From Marinobacter sp. (lineage in GTDB: Bacteria; Pseudomonadota; Gammaproteobacteria; Pseudomonadales; Oleiphilaceae): a stretch of DNA of 33,349 bases. Positions 23,328-31,925 of this stretch are shown piece by piece; position 1 is the stretch's first letter, and each line of letters begins with the position of its first letter. Both the position numbers and the translations under genes were made by a program. The stretch spans positions 1 to 33,349 of the forward strand of contig JAGPVT010000154.1 in NCBI GenBank assembly GCA_018066865.1. Direction: 5' to 3'. The notes beneath the pieces are model-generated. The model had not been told where the DNA came from. It searched no databases and saw only the letters and a program-made list of their open reading frames with translations.

Positions 23328-24782
23328 CTAGCTCGAACAGCTGATATTTATGTGCTTGCCCCAGTTTGGCGGCAGTGCTGCGTATTTTTCATGTTCCGGC
23401 TGCTCGTCATACGGCCGCTCCAGAACCTTGATCAGCTCTTTCATGGGCTCGTAATCGCCGTTCTGTGCTTCCAGAATCACCTGCTGCGCCAGATAGTTCC
23501 GCAAGATGTATTTGGGGTTTACCCTGCGCATCTCGTATTCACGCTCATCGTGGGCCCGTGTTTCTTGTTCAAGCCGCTGCTCGTAGCGCTCCAGCCAGTT
23601 ATCTGCCACTTCGCGATCCATAAACAAGTCCCGCACAGGTGCATGGCCGTGCGCGTGGAGGTTTGATAGCGCACGGAAAAAAGCCGTGTAGTCCGTATGG
23701 TGTTCCTGCAGCATGCTCAAGGTGTCCATAATCAGGCTGAGGTCGGCTTCGTCTTCCTGCACCAGGCCAAGTTTGTCTCGCATGTTCTGTAAAAAACGTC
23801 CGTTGTAGGCAGCCTCATAGCGCTGTAAGCCGTTGCGGATGGTGTCTTCATCCATGATTGGCAGCAGGGCGTTGGCAAGATACTGGCAGTTGGCGAAGCC
23901 CACCTGGGGCTGGCGGTTGTAAGCGTAACGGCCACCCTGGTCGGTGTGGTTGCAGATGTAACCGGCATCAAAGTCGTCCAGGAATGCAAAGGGTCCGTAA
24001 TCGAAGGTGTCGCCGATAATAGACATGTTGTCGCTGTTCATAACGCCATGGCAGAAGCCTACAGCCTGCCAGTCTGCAATCAGGTGAGCGGTGTGTTCCA
24101 CCACCTCTTCAAACCATCGGGCGTAGCGCTCTTCTTCTGCCAATTTGATGAGATGCGGGAAGTGAAGCGCTATAACATGCTCAAGCAGTGTTTTTACCGC
24201 TTCCGGGCCTTCGTGATTTGCAGCAAACTCAAAGTGACCAAAGCGGATATGGCTTTGGGCAACGCGCACCAGTGCTGCAGCTGTTTCAATGGATTCTCTG
24301 CGAATCGGATCCCGGGCACTGACCATAAACAGGGCGCGGGTGGTCGGAATGCCCAGCCCGTTCATGGCCTCGCTGCACAGGTATTCGCGAATAGTGGAGC
24401 GCAGAACCGCCCGGCCATCCCCGAAGCGGGAGTAGGGTGTCATGCCGGCGCCTTTGAGGTGCCAGTCCCAACGGCGGCCATCGGGGCCTACCGTTTCCCA
24501 TAAAAGAAGGCCACGGCCATCTCCCAGTTCCGGGTTGTACATGCCAAACTGGTGGCCGGTGTATTTCATGGCGACCGGGTCCATGCCCTCAAGTAACTCC
24601 GTGCCTCCACCGATTTTGGCCCAGTCGGCTTCGTTGGTGACATGAAACCCCATTTCCTGCGCCAGTTTGTGGTTGAAGCACACCATTTTTACGTCTTTAA
24701 GTGGAGTGGGCTGAACGCGAGTGTAGAAGCTGTCCGGGAGTTCGAGGTAGCGGTGCTCTACACGAAAATCGTTGCTACTCAT
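23328..24782 (-). CDS. selO: Protein adenylyltransferase SelO (YdiU/UPF0061)
   Basis: SelO is a pseudokinase-fold enzyme that transfers AMP to protein hydroxyl groups and is linked to redox stress. The 484-residue product is of family length. Seen in order are MKYTGHQFGMYNPELGDGRG (72-91), WHLKGAGMTPYSRFGDGRAVLRSTIREYLCSEAM with Lys110, GFCHGVMNSDNM (242-253) with Asp251, and the metal-binding DYGPF (Asp261). The C-terminus ends Cys-Ser-Ser, where eukaryotic SelO has selenocysteine. Like most bacteria, this one uses Cys, which may form a redox disulfide. It is divergent from the glucosylglycerate operon with 77 bases between starts. Confidence 0.96.
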   Translation of the reverse strand: MSSNDFRVEHRYLELPDSFYTRVQPTPLKDVKMVCFNHKLAQEMGFHVTNEADWAKIGGGTELLEGMDPVAMKYTGHQFGMYNPELGDGRGLLLWETVGPDGRRWDWHLKGAGMTPYSRFGDGRAVLRSTIREYLCSEAMNGLGIPTTRALFMVSARDPIRRESIETAAALVRVAQSHIRFGHFEFAANHEGPEAVKTLLEHVIALHFPHLIKLAEEERYARWFEEVVEHTAHLIADWQAVGFCHGVMNSDNMSIIGDTFDYGPFAFLDDFDAGYICNHTDQGGRYAYNRQPQVGFANCQYLANALLPIMDEDTIRNGLQRYEAAYNGRFLQNMRDKLGLVQEDEADLSLIMDTLSMLQEHHTDYTAFFRALSNLHAHGHAPVRDLFMDREVADNWLERYEQRLEQETRAHDEREYEMRRVNPKYILRNYLAQQVILEAQNGDYEPMKELIKVLERPYDEQPEHEKYAALPPNWGKHINISCSS

Positions 24783-24859
24783 AAAAACCTATACTCCCAT
24801 ATGGTACGAATTCTGCTGAATGCTTAATTAGCCGATCCATCAAAGACGGGAACCTTAAC

Positions 24860-25801
24860 GTGACCGACAGTGAACTCAAAACAACCATCGACACCCTGAT
24901 TGAGAAAGAAGGGCTTCCTCAAAATTACGCTACTACCGTAAAACAGACCATCCTGCCTCTGATAGAACAAATTGTCTCGTTAAGGAACGCGAAGAAGAGG
25001 ACCGTTGTTGTGGGGATTCACGGCGCCCAGGGCACCGGGAAGTCCACTTTGGCATTGTTTCTGAACAGGCTGCTTTGCGATCACTGGCAATACCCCACAG
25101 CGAGCTTTTCGCTGGACGATCTTTACCTTACCAGAGCCGAGCGGCGGGCACTTGCTGAGCAGGTACACCCCCTGTTTATGACCCGGGGTGTGCCCGGAAC
25201 ACATGATGTAGAGCTTGGCGAGTGGGTTATTGATCAGCTTCGAACCGCCGGCCCAGGCGATCACACCCGTATTCCTGCGTTCGACAAGTCTCATGACGAC
25301 CGTGTCCCATCGAGCGGGTGGCCCGTTTTCGACGGCAGGGCAGAGGTTATTCTGGTTGAGGGCTGGTGTCTTGGCGCTCTCCCTGAAGAAGAGAACGCTC
25401 TGGCCGACCCCCTCAATGCACTGGAAGCGGAGGAGGATCCCTCGGGCACCTGGCGAAGGTATGTAAATCAGTGCCTTAAAGGCAAGTATCAAGAGTTTTT
25501 CAGCGAGCTGGATAGTCTGATTATGTTGAAGGCTCCGTCGATGTCGCGGGTTCTGGAATGGCGCACCCTGCAGGAACATAAACTCGCGGAAAAAGTAAGT
25601 AGTGCACTAAATGAGCGCACCTCTGCGAACGCTGCGCAGGATTTGCGCATCATGAGTGATCAGGAGGTGATCCGCTTCATCATGCACTACGAGCGGGTTA
25701 CCCGGTCCTGCCTAAAGCAACTACCGAGCCGGGCGGATGCGCTGATTGAGGTCTCAGGAGACCATGCCTTGAGCCGCCCTCATTTTCGGACCCAATCATA
25801 A
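24860..25801 (+). CDS. D-glycerate 3-kinase-like P-loop kinase
   Basis: The 313-residue P-loop kinase has a Walker A at GIHGAQGTGKST (52-63), then SFSLDDLYLT (83-92) and RGVPGTHDVE. This is the layout of plant-type D-glycerate 3-kinase (GLYK) and not of bacterial GlxK. VILVEGWCLG is the later conserved strand. The reaction would be glycerate plus ATP to 3-phosphoglycerate. In this operon it would recapture glycerate released by the phosphorylase four genes on, feeding the synthase substrate. The start is GTG 24860; the ribosome-binding site (GACGGGAA) is modest. The next gene follows by 11 bases. Confidence 0.85.
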   Translation: MTDSELKTTIDTLIEKEGLPQNYATTVKQTILPLIEQIVSLRNAKKRTVVVGIHGAQGTGKSTLALFLNRLLCDHWQYPTASFSLDDLYLTRAERRALAEQVHPLFMTRGVPGTHDVELGEWVIDQLRTAGPGDHTRIPAFDKSHDDRVPSSGWPVFDGRAEVILVEGWCLGALPEEENALADPLNALEAEEDPSGTWRRYVNQCLKGKYQEFFSELDSLIMLKAPSMSRVLEWRTLQEHKLAEKVSSALNERTSANAAQDLRIMSDQEVIRFIMHYERVTRSCLKQLPSRADALIEVSGDHALSRPHFRTQS

Positions 25802-25812
25802 AGGGGTTTCCC

Positions 25813-26628
25813 ATGGCCAAACCGCGCCTGCTCATATTTACCGATCTTGATGGAACCCTGCTCAACCATGAAAGCTATCGTTGGCAGCAAGCGAGGCCGG
25901 CATTGCAGAGGGTTACAGAGGCAGGCATTCCGCTGATCCTGAATTCCAGCAAAACCGCTGCGGAAGTCCGGATACTCCGTGAGCAATTGGGAAACACCGA
26001 TCCTTTCATCGTAGAAAACGGTGCAGCTGTCGTTATTCCTGAAAATGCTTTTGGAAATGAAGGCGAGCAAGTTGTGCATTTTGGGGCACCCCGGGATGAA
26101 GTGCTGCAAGTGCTGGTGACACAAAGAGCAAGTGGTGCACGTTTTCGGGGCTTTGCGGATATGTCAGATGACGAATTGGCGGAATACTCCGGGCTGGATT
26201 CTGCTTCGGCTGCACGGGCCCGGCAGCGCCTGGGAACGGAGCCGCTGTTGTGGGAGGGAAGCGAGGACGAGCGGGTATGTTTTGAAGCTGCCCTGGCGGC
26301 TGAAAACCTGCGACTTGTTAAAGGCGGCCGGTTCTATCACGCCATGGGCATTTTTGATAAGGCCGATGGGGCCCGTTTTTTGCTAAATAAATACAGAGAA
26401 CAATACCGGGAGCGCTATGGCGACCAGCGAGTGATAGCCATTGCTTTGGGGGACAGCCCCAACGATCAGCAAATGCTGGAAGAGGCCGACATTCCGGTCG
26501 TCATTCGTGGGGTGAATAGCAACGAGGTGCAATTGCCCTCAGGGAAACACGCTATGCGCTCTCTCAAGCCTGGCCCTGAAGGCTGGAACGAGTGTGTACT
26601 CAATCTCCTGTTTGAGTATGGATATTAG
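25813..26628 (+). CDS. gpgP: HAD-IIB phosphatase, glucosyl(mannosyl)-3-phosphoglycerate phosphatase
   Basis: The 271-residue product is a HAD-IIB phosphatase of the mannosyl-3-phosphoglycerate phosphatase type. Motif I is FTDLDGTLL with Asp11 and Asp13, motif II is LNSSKT, and motif IV is ALGDSPNDQQMLEEAD. The family removes the phosphate from mannosyl- or glucosyl-3-phosphoglycerate. Since the next gene encodes a glucosyl-3-phosphoglycerate synthase, the expected product is glucosylglycerate. The ATG at 25813 has AAGGGG upstream and lies 11 bases past the kinase stop. The gene symbol is by role and context. Confidence 0.85.
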   Translation: MAKPRLLIFTDLDGTLLNHESYRWQQARPALQRVTEAGIPLILNSSKTAAEVRILREQLGNTDPFIVENGAAVVIPENAFGNEGEQVVHFGAPRDEVLQVLVTQRASGARFRGFADMSDDELAEYSGLDSASAARARQRLGTEPLLWEGSEDERVCFEAALAAENLRLVKGGRFYHAMGIFDKADGARFLLNKYREQYRERYGDQRVIAIALGDSPNDQQMLEEADIPVVIRGVNSNEVQLPSGKHAMRSLKPGPEGWNECVLNLLFEYGY

Positions 26629-26648
26629 TACCGCAAAGGAGAATCGCC

Positions 26649-27872
26649 ATGGGCGACTTTTATCAGAACGGCATCGTTACCACACTGCACAACCTTGTTC
26701 GCCGGCCGGTGGAGGATCTGGAAGCCGAGTTGATGACATTTCGCAAGTCCCGGCCTATGTCACTCGTACTGCCGTCACTCTACTCCGAACTGGAAGGGCC
26801 GGCGTTAAAGCACATAGTGCATGAACTTACGAAAGTGCCGTATCTGGATGAGATTATTGTTGGCCTGGACCGGGCCGATGAAGAGCAATATCGCCATGCG
26901 CTTGAATATTTTTCCGAACTTCCACAAAACTTCAAAGTGCTCTGGAACGATGGCCCGCGTCTCCGCGCTATTGATCTGAAACTTCGAGAGCAGAATCTGG
27001 CGCCGACGGAAATGGGCAAGGGCCGCAATGTCTGGTATTGCTTCGGCTATGTGTTGGCCTCCGGCGTCAGTGAATCGGTCGCATTGCATGATTGTGACAT
27101 CCTTACTTATTCGCGAGACCTGGTGGCGCGCTTAATCTATCCGGTGGCTAACCCCGGTTTTAGTTATATGTTCTGCAAGGGTTACTACGCCCGGGTGGCG
27201 GATGGACAGATGAACGGGCGAGTCAGTCGCCTGCTGGTGACGCCTCTGATTCGTGCTTTGAAAAAAGTGTGTGGTCCGAGTGATTTCCTGGATTACCTGG
27301 ACAGTTACCGCTACCCCCTGGCTGGAGAGTTCTCCTTCCGCACGGATGTGATTAATGATCTTCGCATTCCCAGCGACTGGGGCCTGGAGATCGGTGTGCT
27401 CTCGGAAATGAAGCGGAACTATGCCACCAACCGGCTCTGCCAAGTGGACATTGCTGATCTCTACGATCATAAACATCAGGAGCTCTCACCAGAGGATGTC
27501 AACCAGGGACTGTCCAAGATGAGTGTGGATATTTCCAAGGCGCTGTTCAGGAAACTGGCAACGAACGGAGAGATATTCTCAAGCGAAAAATTTCGCACCA
27601 TCAAGGCCACATATTTTCGTATTGCCCTGGATTTTGTGGAGACCTACCAGAATGATGCCATCATCAACGGTCTTGGTTTTGATCGCCATAAGGAAGAGAA
27701 GGCCGTTGAACTCTTCGCCCAGAACGTGATGAGTGCGGGTGCATACTTTCTCGAGAACCCCATGGATACGCCCTTTATTCCAAGCTGGAACCGCGTAACC
27801 AGTGCAATTCCGGACATCAAGGAGCAACTGCTTGAGGCTGTGAATCTGGACAATGAGGAATATCGGCCGTGA
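26649..27872 (+). CDS. gpgS: Glucosyl-3-phosphoglycerate synthase (GT81)
   Basis: This 407-residue GT-A glycosyltransferase joins NDP-glucose with 3-phosphoglycerate to give glucosyl-3-phosphoglycerate, precursor of the osmolyte glucosylglycerate. The N-terminus MGDFYQNGIVTTLHNL and SLVLPSLYSELEG resemble GpgS enzymes. The nucleotide-sugar metal site is the DxD in ALHDCDILTYSRDLV (Asp148 and Asp150). AGEFSFRTDVINDLRIPSDWGLEIGVLSEM is a further family block. AAAGGAG precedes the ATG. It overlaps the next gene by four bases (GTGA), showing tight coupling to the phosphorylase that degrades the product. Confidence 0.9.
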   Translation: MGDFYQNGIVTTLHNLVRRPVEDLEAELMTFRKSRPMSLVLPSLYSELEGPALKHIVHELTKVPYLDEIIVGLDRADEEQYRHALEYFSELPQNFKVLWNDGPRLRAIDLKLREQNLAPTEMGKGRNVWYCFGYVLASGVSESVALHDCDILTYSRDLVARLIYPVANPGFSYMFCKGYYARVADGQMNGRVSRLLVTPLIRALKKVCGPSDFLDYLDSYRYPLAGEFSFRTDVINDLRIPSDWGLEIGVLSEMKRNYATNRLCQVDIADLYDHKHQELSPEDVNQGLSKMSVDISKALFRKLATNGEIFSSEKFRTIKATYFRIALDFVETYQNDAIINGLGFDRHKEEKAVELFAQNVMSAGAYFLENPMDTPFIPSWNRVTSAIPDIKEQLLEAVNLDNEEYRP

Positions 27873-29599
27873 GCCAGGTATTGGAGGCTAAGCTGGTTAG
27901 CATGCTTGAGACTGTTTATCCGTCGCTGGACTGCAATTTCATCGCCGGGCAGCTACTGACAGCAATGGGCCTCCATCCGGATCAGGCTCCACCGCCGGCG
28001 CATCAGAACCGCTGGACGGAATCGGATGTCGTTCTGATCACCTATGCGGATACGATTCAGCAAGCGGACGAAAAGCCATTGGCGACACTGCATCAGTTTT
28101 TGAACCGGTGCCTTTCCGACATTATTTCCGCCGTCCATATCCTGCCTTTCTTTCCTTACAGTTCCGATGACGGCTTCTCGGTGATGGACTACCTTGCGGT
28201 TAATGAGTCTCACGGAAACTGGGAAGATGTCGAAGCCATTGCGCGGGATTTCAAACTTATGGCAGATCTGGTGATCAACCATATGTCAGCCCGCAGCCGT
28301 TGGTTTGAGAATTTCAAGAAACGGATTGATCCAGGCAAGGACTATTTTTTCGAGGGCAACCCGCGGGACGACCTGAGTGCCGTGGTCAGGCCGCGCACAT
28401 CACCATTACTTACGCCGGTGCAGACCGACGATGGCGAGCGTTATCTCTGGTGTACCTTCAGTGAAGACCAGGTTGATCTTAACTTCGCCAATCCTCAGGT
28501 GTTGATCGAGTTCGCTGCCATTATCCGGTACTACCTTGAGCGTGGCGTGATTATTTTCCGGTTGGATGCTGTTGCATTCCTGTGGAAGGAGCCCGGGACC
28601 CCGGGTATCCATCTGCAACAGACCCATGAGCTGATCAAGATTTTGCGCCTGCTTATAGAACACCACAGCTCCGATGCAGTGGTCATTACAGAAACCAACG
28701 TGCCCAACCGGGAAAACCTGACCTATTTCGGCAACGCCAACGAAGCCCACGTAATCTACAACTTCTCTCTACCACCACTATTGATCAATACGCTGGTTAC
28801 TGGCGACTGCAAGCACCTGAAAACCTGGCTTATGAGCATGCCGCCGGCACAAATGGGAACTACCTATCTCAACTTTATTGCCTCCCACGATGGCATTGGC
28901 ATGCGACCCACGGACGGGCTGCTGTCGGAAGAGGAAAAACAGCGACTGGTCAACACCATGGATTCATTCGGCGGTAAAGTGTCGTTCCGGCGCACGCCAG
29001 ATGGCCGGGACCAGCCTTATGAAATCAACATCGCTCTTTATGATGCGCTGAAAGGTACGGCAGAGAATGGCGCGGACCATTGGCAACTGCAGAGGTTCAT
29101 TTGTGCGCACACGGTGATGCTCGCACTGGAAGGCATACCCGCTTTTTACATACACAGCCTGCTGGCTACGGAAAACGATACCGCTCGGATGGAACATACC
29201 GGCCGCCTACGCTCTATCAATCGTGGCCAGTGGCAGCTTGCGGATCTGGAAAAGGACTTGGAGAACCCGTTGAGCCACCACAGCAAAGTCTATCAAGAGT
29301 TGAAACGCCTGATTGCGATTCGTTGCAAACAGCCAGCTTTCCATCCCAATGCGACCCAGTTCACCTTACACCTGGGGTTAAAGCTATTCGGCTTCTGGCG
29401 CCAGAGCATGCGGCGGGACCAGTCTATTTTCTGCATTCATAACATCAGTGACGAAGTGCAGCAGGTGGCATTGAGCGACATCAACCTGATCGGCACGGAT
29501 CGCTGGCACGATCTTATCGCGGGTACGGCGATCGAGGATCTTTCAGGTGCTATTACCTTGAAGCCTTATCAGAGCGTCTGGTTGTCCAATCGGGAGTAG
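27869..29599 (+). CDS. GH13 subfamily 18 sugar phosphorylase, probable glucosylglycerate phosphorylase
   Basis: The 576-residue protein belongs to the sucrose-phosphorylase-like GH13_18 group. Catalytic residues are visible: the nucleophile Asp233 in IIFRLDAVAFLWK, acid/base Glu275 in VVITETNVPN and the stabilising Asp341 in ASHDGIGMRP. Placed directly after gpgS and gpgP, it is best read as glucosylglycerate phosphorylase, which splits glucosylglycerate with phosphate into glucose 1-phosphate and glycerate. The acceptor-site sequence differs from sucrose phosphorylase but I cannot prove specificity by eye. The GTG start overlaps the gpgS stop, so synthesis and breakdown enzymes are made together, which implies post-translational or substrate-level control. 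Confidence 0.85.
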   Translation: MSQVLEAKLVSMLETVYPSLDCNFIAGQLLTAMGLHPDQAPPPAHQNRWTESDVVLITYADTIQQADEKPLATLHQFLNRCLSDIISAVHILPFFPYSSDDGFSVMDYLAVNESHGNWEDVEAIARDFKLMADLVINHMSARSRWFENFKKRIDPGKDYFFEGNPRDDLSAVVRPRTSPLLTPVQTDDGERYLWCTFSEDQVDLNFANPQVLIEFAAIIRYYLERGVIIFRLDAVAFLWKEPGTPGIHLQQTHELIKILRLLIEHHSSDAVVITETNVPNRENLTYFGNANEAHVIYNFSLPPLLINTLVTGDCKHLKTWLMSMPPAQMGTTYLNFIASHDGIGMRPTDGLLSEEEKQRLVNTMDSFGGKVSFRRTPDGRDQPYEINIALYDALKGTAENGADHWQLQRFICAHTVMLALEGIPAFYIHSLLATENDTARMEHTGRLRSINRGQWQLADLEKDLENPLSHHSKVYQELKRLIAIRCKQPAFHPNATQFTLHLGLKLFGFWRQSMRRDQSIFCIHNISDEVQQVALSDINLIGTDRWHDLIAGTAIEDLSGAITLKPYQSVWLSNRE

Positions 29600-29613
29600 G
29601 GCAGAATGCCCCT

Positions 29614-30792
29614 ATGCCCAAAACGTCCACGCTCCGAAAACCCAGAATCCTCTTGCTCTCTGCCTATGATGCAGGCAGCCATCGTCGCTGGCGAGAGCAG
29701 CTGGTGCACAGCCAGCCGGAATTTGAGTGGCATGTGCTTTCTTTGTCTCCGAGGTTCTTCCGCTGGCGGATTCGGGGTAACGCTCTTACCTGGCTGAACG
29801 AGCCCCTGCTGAAACAGAGTTGGGATCTGCTGCTCGTGACGTCCATGGTAGATCTGGCGTCAATTCGGGGGTTTCATCCGAATCTGGCCCATACGCCAGC
29901 GCTTCTCTATATGCACGAAAACCAGTTTGCCTATCCGGCATCTGATGATCAGCACAACAGCATTGACCCCCAAATGGTAAATCTGTACAGCGCTATTGCG
30001 GCCGATAGTGTGCTGTTCAACAGTGACTGGAACCGGCGGAGCTTTCTTGATGGTGTTGATGCACTCTTCCGACGATTACCTGATGGCATCCCGGAGGGAA
30101 CGCTCGAACTCCTTGCCGCGAAATCCTTTGTTCTGCCGGTTCCTATCGATGACCACGTATTCATCAACAACGAAGGATGCCGGAACCCTGAGGTGGGAGA
30201 GTGTTTATGGAGCAATGGTCGTGAGCTCAGACCTTGTTCATCGCGGCTAAGGATTGTGTGGGCGGCCCGCTGGGAATATGACAAGGGCCCTGACCGGCTG
30301 CTCGCGATTCTGCAGGAACTCGATCGTAGAGCGGTGAACTATCAAGTGTGCATTCTTGGTGAGAGCTTCCGAAAAGTACCCGAAGCGCTGGTGACAATCC
30401 GGGAGCAGTTTTCCCATCGACTGGTTCAGTTTGGATATGCCTCCAGCCGCACTCAATACTACGAGTGGCTGGGGAGTGCGGACGTCATTCTTTCGACCGC
30501 GTTGCATGAGTTTCAGGGGCTGGCGGTGCTTGAGGCTGTCGCCGCTGGCTGTGTACCCATTGCACCGGAACGGGAAGTTTATCCGGAGTTGTTTGCACCG
30601 GAATACTTGTATCCGGACGGTGGTGACGATATTCCGGCTGAGGCTGCCCACGCAGCGGCACTGATTGAAAACCAGTCTGTGGATAGCCACCATGAGCGAT
30701 TAACGGTGCCAGACGTGAAACGTTTCAGTCGTGACGCATTGACGCCGGTATACAAGACGCTGCTTTCGAAAGCTATTGCAGGCAGCGCCTGA
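29614..30792 (+). CDS. GT4 glycosyltransferase with DUF3524 / tRNA-queuosine mannosyltransferase (QTMAN)-type N-domain
   Basis: The N-terminal part (about 10-175) reads RILLLSAYDAGSHRRWREQLV and SLSPRFFRWRIRGNALTWL, the signature of the DUF3524 domain. In the human enzyme (GTDC1) this domain belongs to the transferase that mannosylates queuosine in tRNA-Asp. The C-terminal half is a GT4 Rossmann domain with RIVWAARWEYDKGPDRLL and STALHEFQGLAVLEAVAAGCVPIAP, the donor-binding E-x7-E region. It is the last gene of the glucosylglycerate operon, 14 bases after the phosphorylase. It may modify tRNA, or it may glycosylate the osmolyte. The sequence supports the family; the substrate is open. Confidence 0.85.
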   Translation: MPKTSTLRKPRILLLSAYDAGSHRRWREQLVHSQPEFEWHVLSLSPRFFRWRIRGNALTWLNEPLLKQSWDLLLVTSMVDLASIRGFHPNLAHTPALLYMHENQFAYPASDDQHNSIDPQMVNLYSAIAADSVLFNSDWNRRSFLDGVDALFRRLPDGIPEGTLELLAAKSFVLPVPIDDHVFINNEGCRNPEVGECLWSNGRELRPCSSRLRIVWAARWEYDKGPDRLLAILQELDRRAVNYQVCILGESFRKVPEALVTIREQFSHRLVQFGYASSRTQYYEWLGSADVILSTALHEFQGLAVLEAVAAGCVPIAPEREVYPELFAPEYLYPDGGDDIPAEAAHAAALIENQSVDSHHERLTVPDVKRFSRDALTPVYKTLLSKAIAGSA

Positions 30793-30928
30793 TATCAGAC
30801 CCGGATACAAAGTGCAGGCGGTAACCGGATTATGAAAACATACTCATTACAACCACCCAGCCACATGGGGTATCCTGACGGGACACTCGATTCATAACTG
30901 GACACTCAAAAGTGCCGAGATTCGACAC

Positions 30929-31897
30929 ATGATGAAAGCAATCAAGATAACCGGTGATTCCCTGGCATGGGAAGACTGCGCGAGCGTTGAAGAGCTGCCT
31001 GCAGATCACGTAGAAATTGATGTTGTCTGGAGTGCCGTTAACCGGGCTGATCTGATGCAGCGAGCCGGAGTTTACCCGCCGCCTCCGGGAGCTTCAGATA
31101 TTTTGGGTCTGGAGGCAAGTGGTCGAATTGCTGCGGTTGGCACGGCCGTGACAGGCTTCAAGCCGGGCGATGAAGTGTGCGCCTTGCTTACAGGTGGTGG
31201 TTACGCGACCAAGGTTGCTGTTCCTGCGGTTCAGGTGCTGCCGATTCCGAAGGGATTCACGCTGAAAAAAGCAGCGGCTATTCCGGAAGTGTTTGCGACG
31301 GCCTGGCTGAACCTGTATCAGGAAGCTGATCTGAAGCCTGGTGAAAGGGTGCTCTTGCACGCGGCCGCCAGTGGCCTGGGCACAGCCGTTATTCAGATTG
31401 CCACAGCATTTGGTAATCCGGTATTTGCGACAGCCGGCGATGAAGAAAAGCTGGAGGTGTGTCGTAATCTGGGTGCAACGGGCACCTGGAATCGAAAAGA
31501 CGGCTCTTTTGTGGATGCGGTGAAAAGCTGGGGCGGTGTCGATATGGTGTTGGACCCGGTCGGGGGAAGCTACATCAAAGAGAATCAGAAGGTTCTGAGC
31601 GCCGATGGCAGGATTATTCTGATAGGCCTCATGGGTGGTCGGTCTGCAGAAGTTGATCTGGGCCTTATGTTAATGAAACGTCACAGGCTGATAGGCTCTA
31701 CATTGCGGTCCCGCTCAGTCGCAGACAAGGGGCGTGTCATGCAGGCGTTGTATCGTCACGTCTGGCCGTTGCTGGTTGCAGGGCAGATTGAGCCTATGAT
31801 CGACAGCACCTGGCCGATTGAACAGGCCGAGGATGCTATGGCTCACGTGGCGGCCAACAGGAATACCGGGAAAGTGCTCCTCAAAATAGGAAAATAG
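30929..31897 (+). CDS. NAD(P)H-quinone oxidoreductase, PIG3 (TP53I3) family
   Basis: The 322-residue zinc-free medium-chain reductase has VWSAVNRADLMQRAGVYPPPPGASDILGLEASG near the N-terminus, the PIG3 signature, and an NADPH-binding HAAASGLGTAVIQIA with its Gly-rich turn. There are no structural zinc Cys residues. It should reduce quinones with NADPH in the cytosol. Two adjacent ATG codons (30929, 30932) lack a strong ribosome-binding site. A GGACACTC direct repeat (30881-30888 and 30900-30907) lies just upstream. It stands alone after the glucosylglycerate operon. Confidence 0.92.
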   Translation: MMKAIKITGDSLAWEDCASVEELPADHVEIDVVWSAVNRADLMQRAGVYPPPPGASDILGLEASGRIAAVGTAVTGFKPGDEVCALLTGGGYATKVAVPAVQVLPIPKGFTLKKAAAIPEVFATAWLNLYQEADLKPGERVLLHAAASGLGTAVIQIATAFGNPVFATAGDEEKLEVCRNLGATGTWNRKDGSFVDAVKSWGGVDMVLDPVGGSYIKENQKVLSADGRIILIGLMGGRSAEVDLGLMLMKRHRLIGSTLRSRSVADKGRVMQALYRHVWPLLVAGQIEPMIDSTWPIEQAEDAMAHVAANRNTGKVLLKIGK

Positions 31898-31903
31898 CCT
31901 TCC

Positions 31904-31918
31904 CGGCGTTGCGCGCCG
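31904..31918. terminator. Short hairpin between two converging oxidoreductase genes
   Basis: CGGCG-TTGCG-CGCCG forms a short GC stem in the 28-base gap between the two stop codons, followed on the plus strand by TGTTGCTTT. Weak but well placed. Confidence 0.4.
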
Positions 31919-31925
31919 TGTTGCT

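Noticed and set aside
30881..30907. GGACACTC direct repeat before the quinone oxidoreductase gene
   Set aside because: Only eight bases, two copies, no symmetry; may be an operator but could be chance, so not listed as a separate feature.
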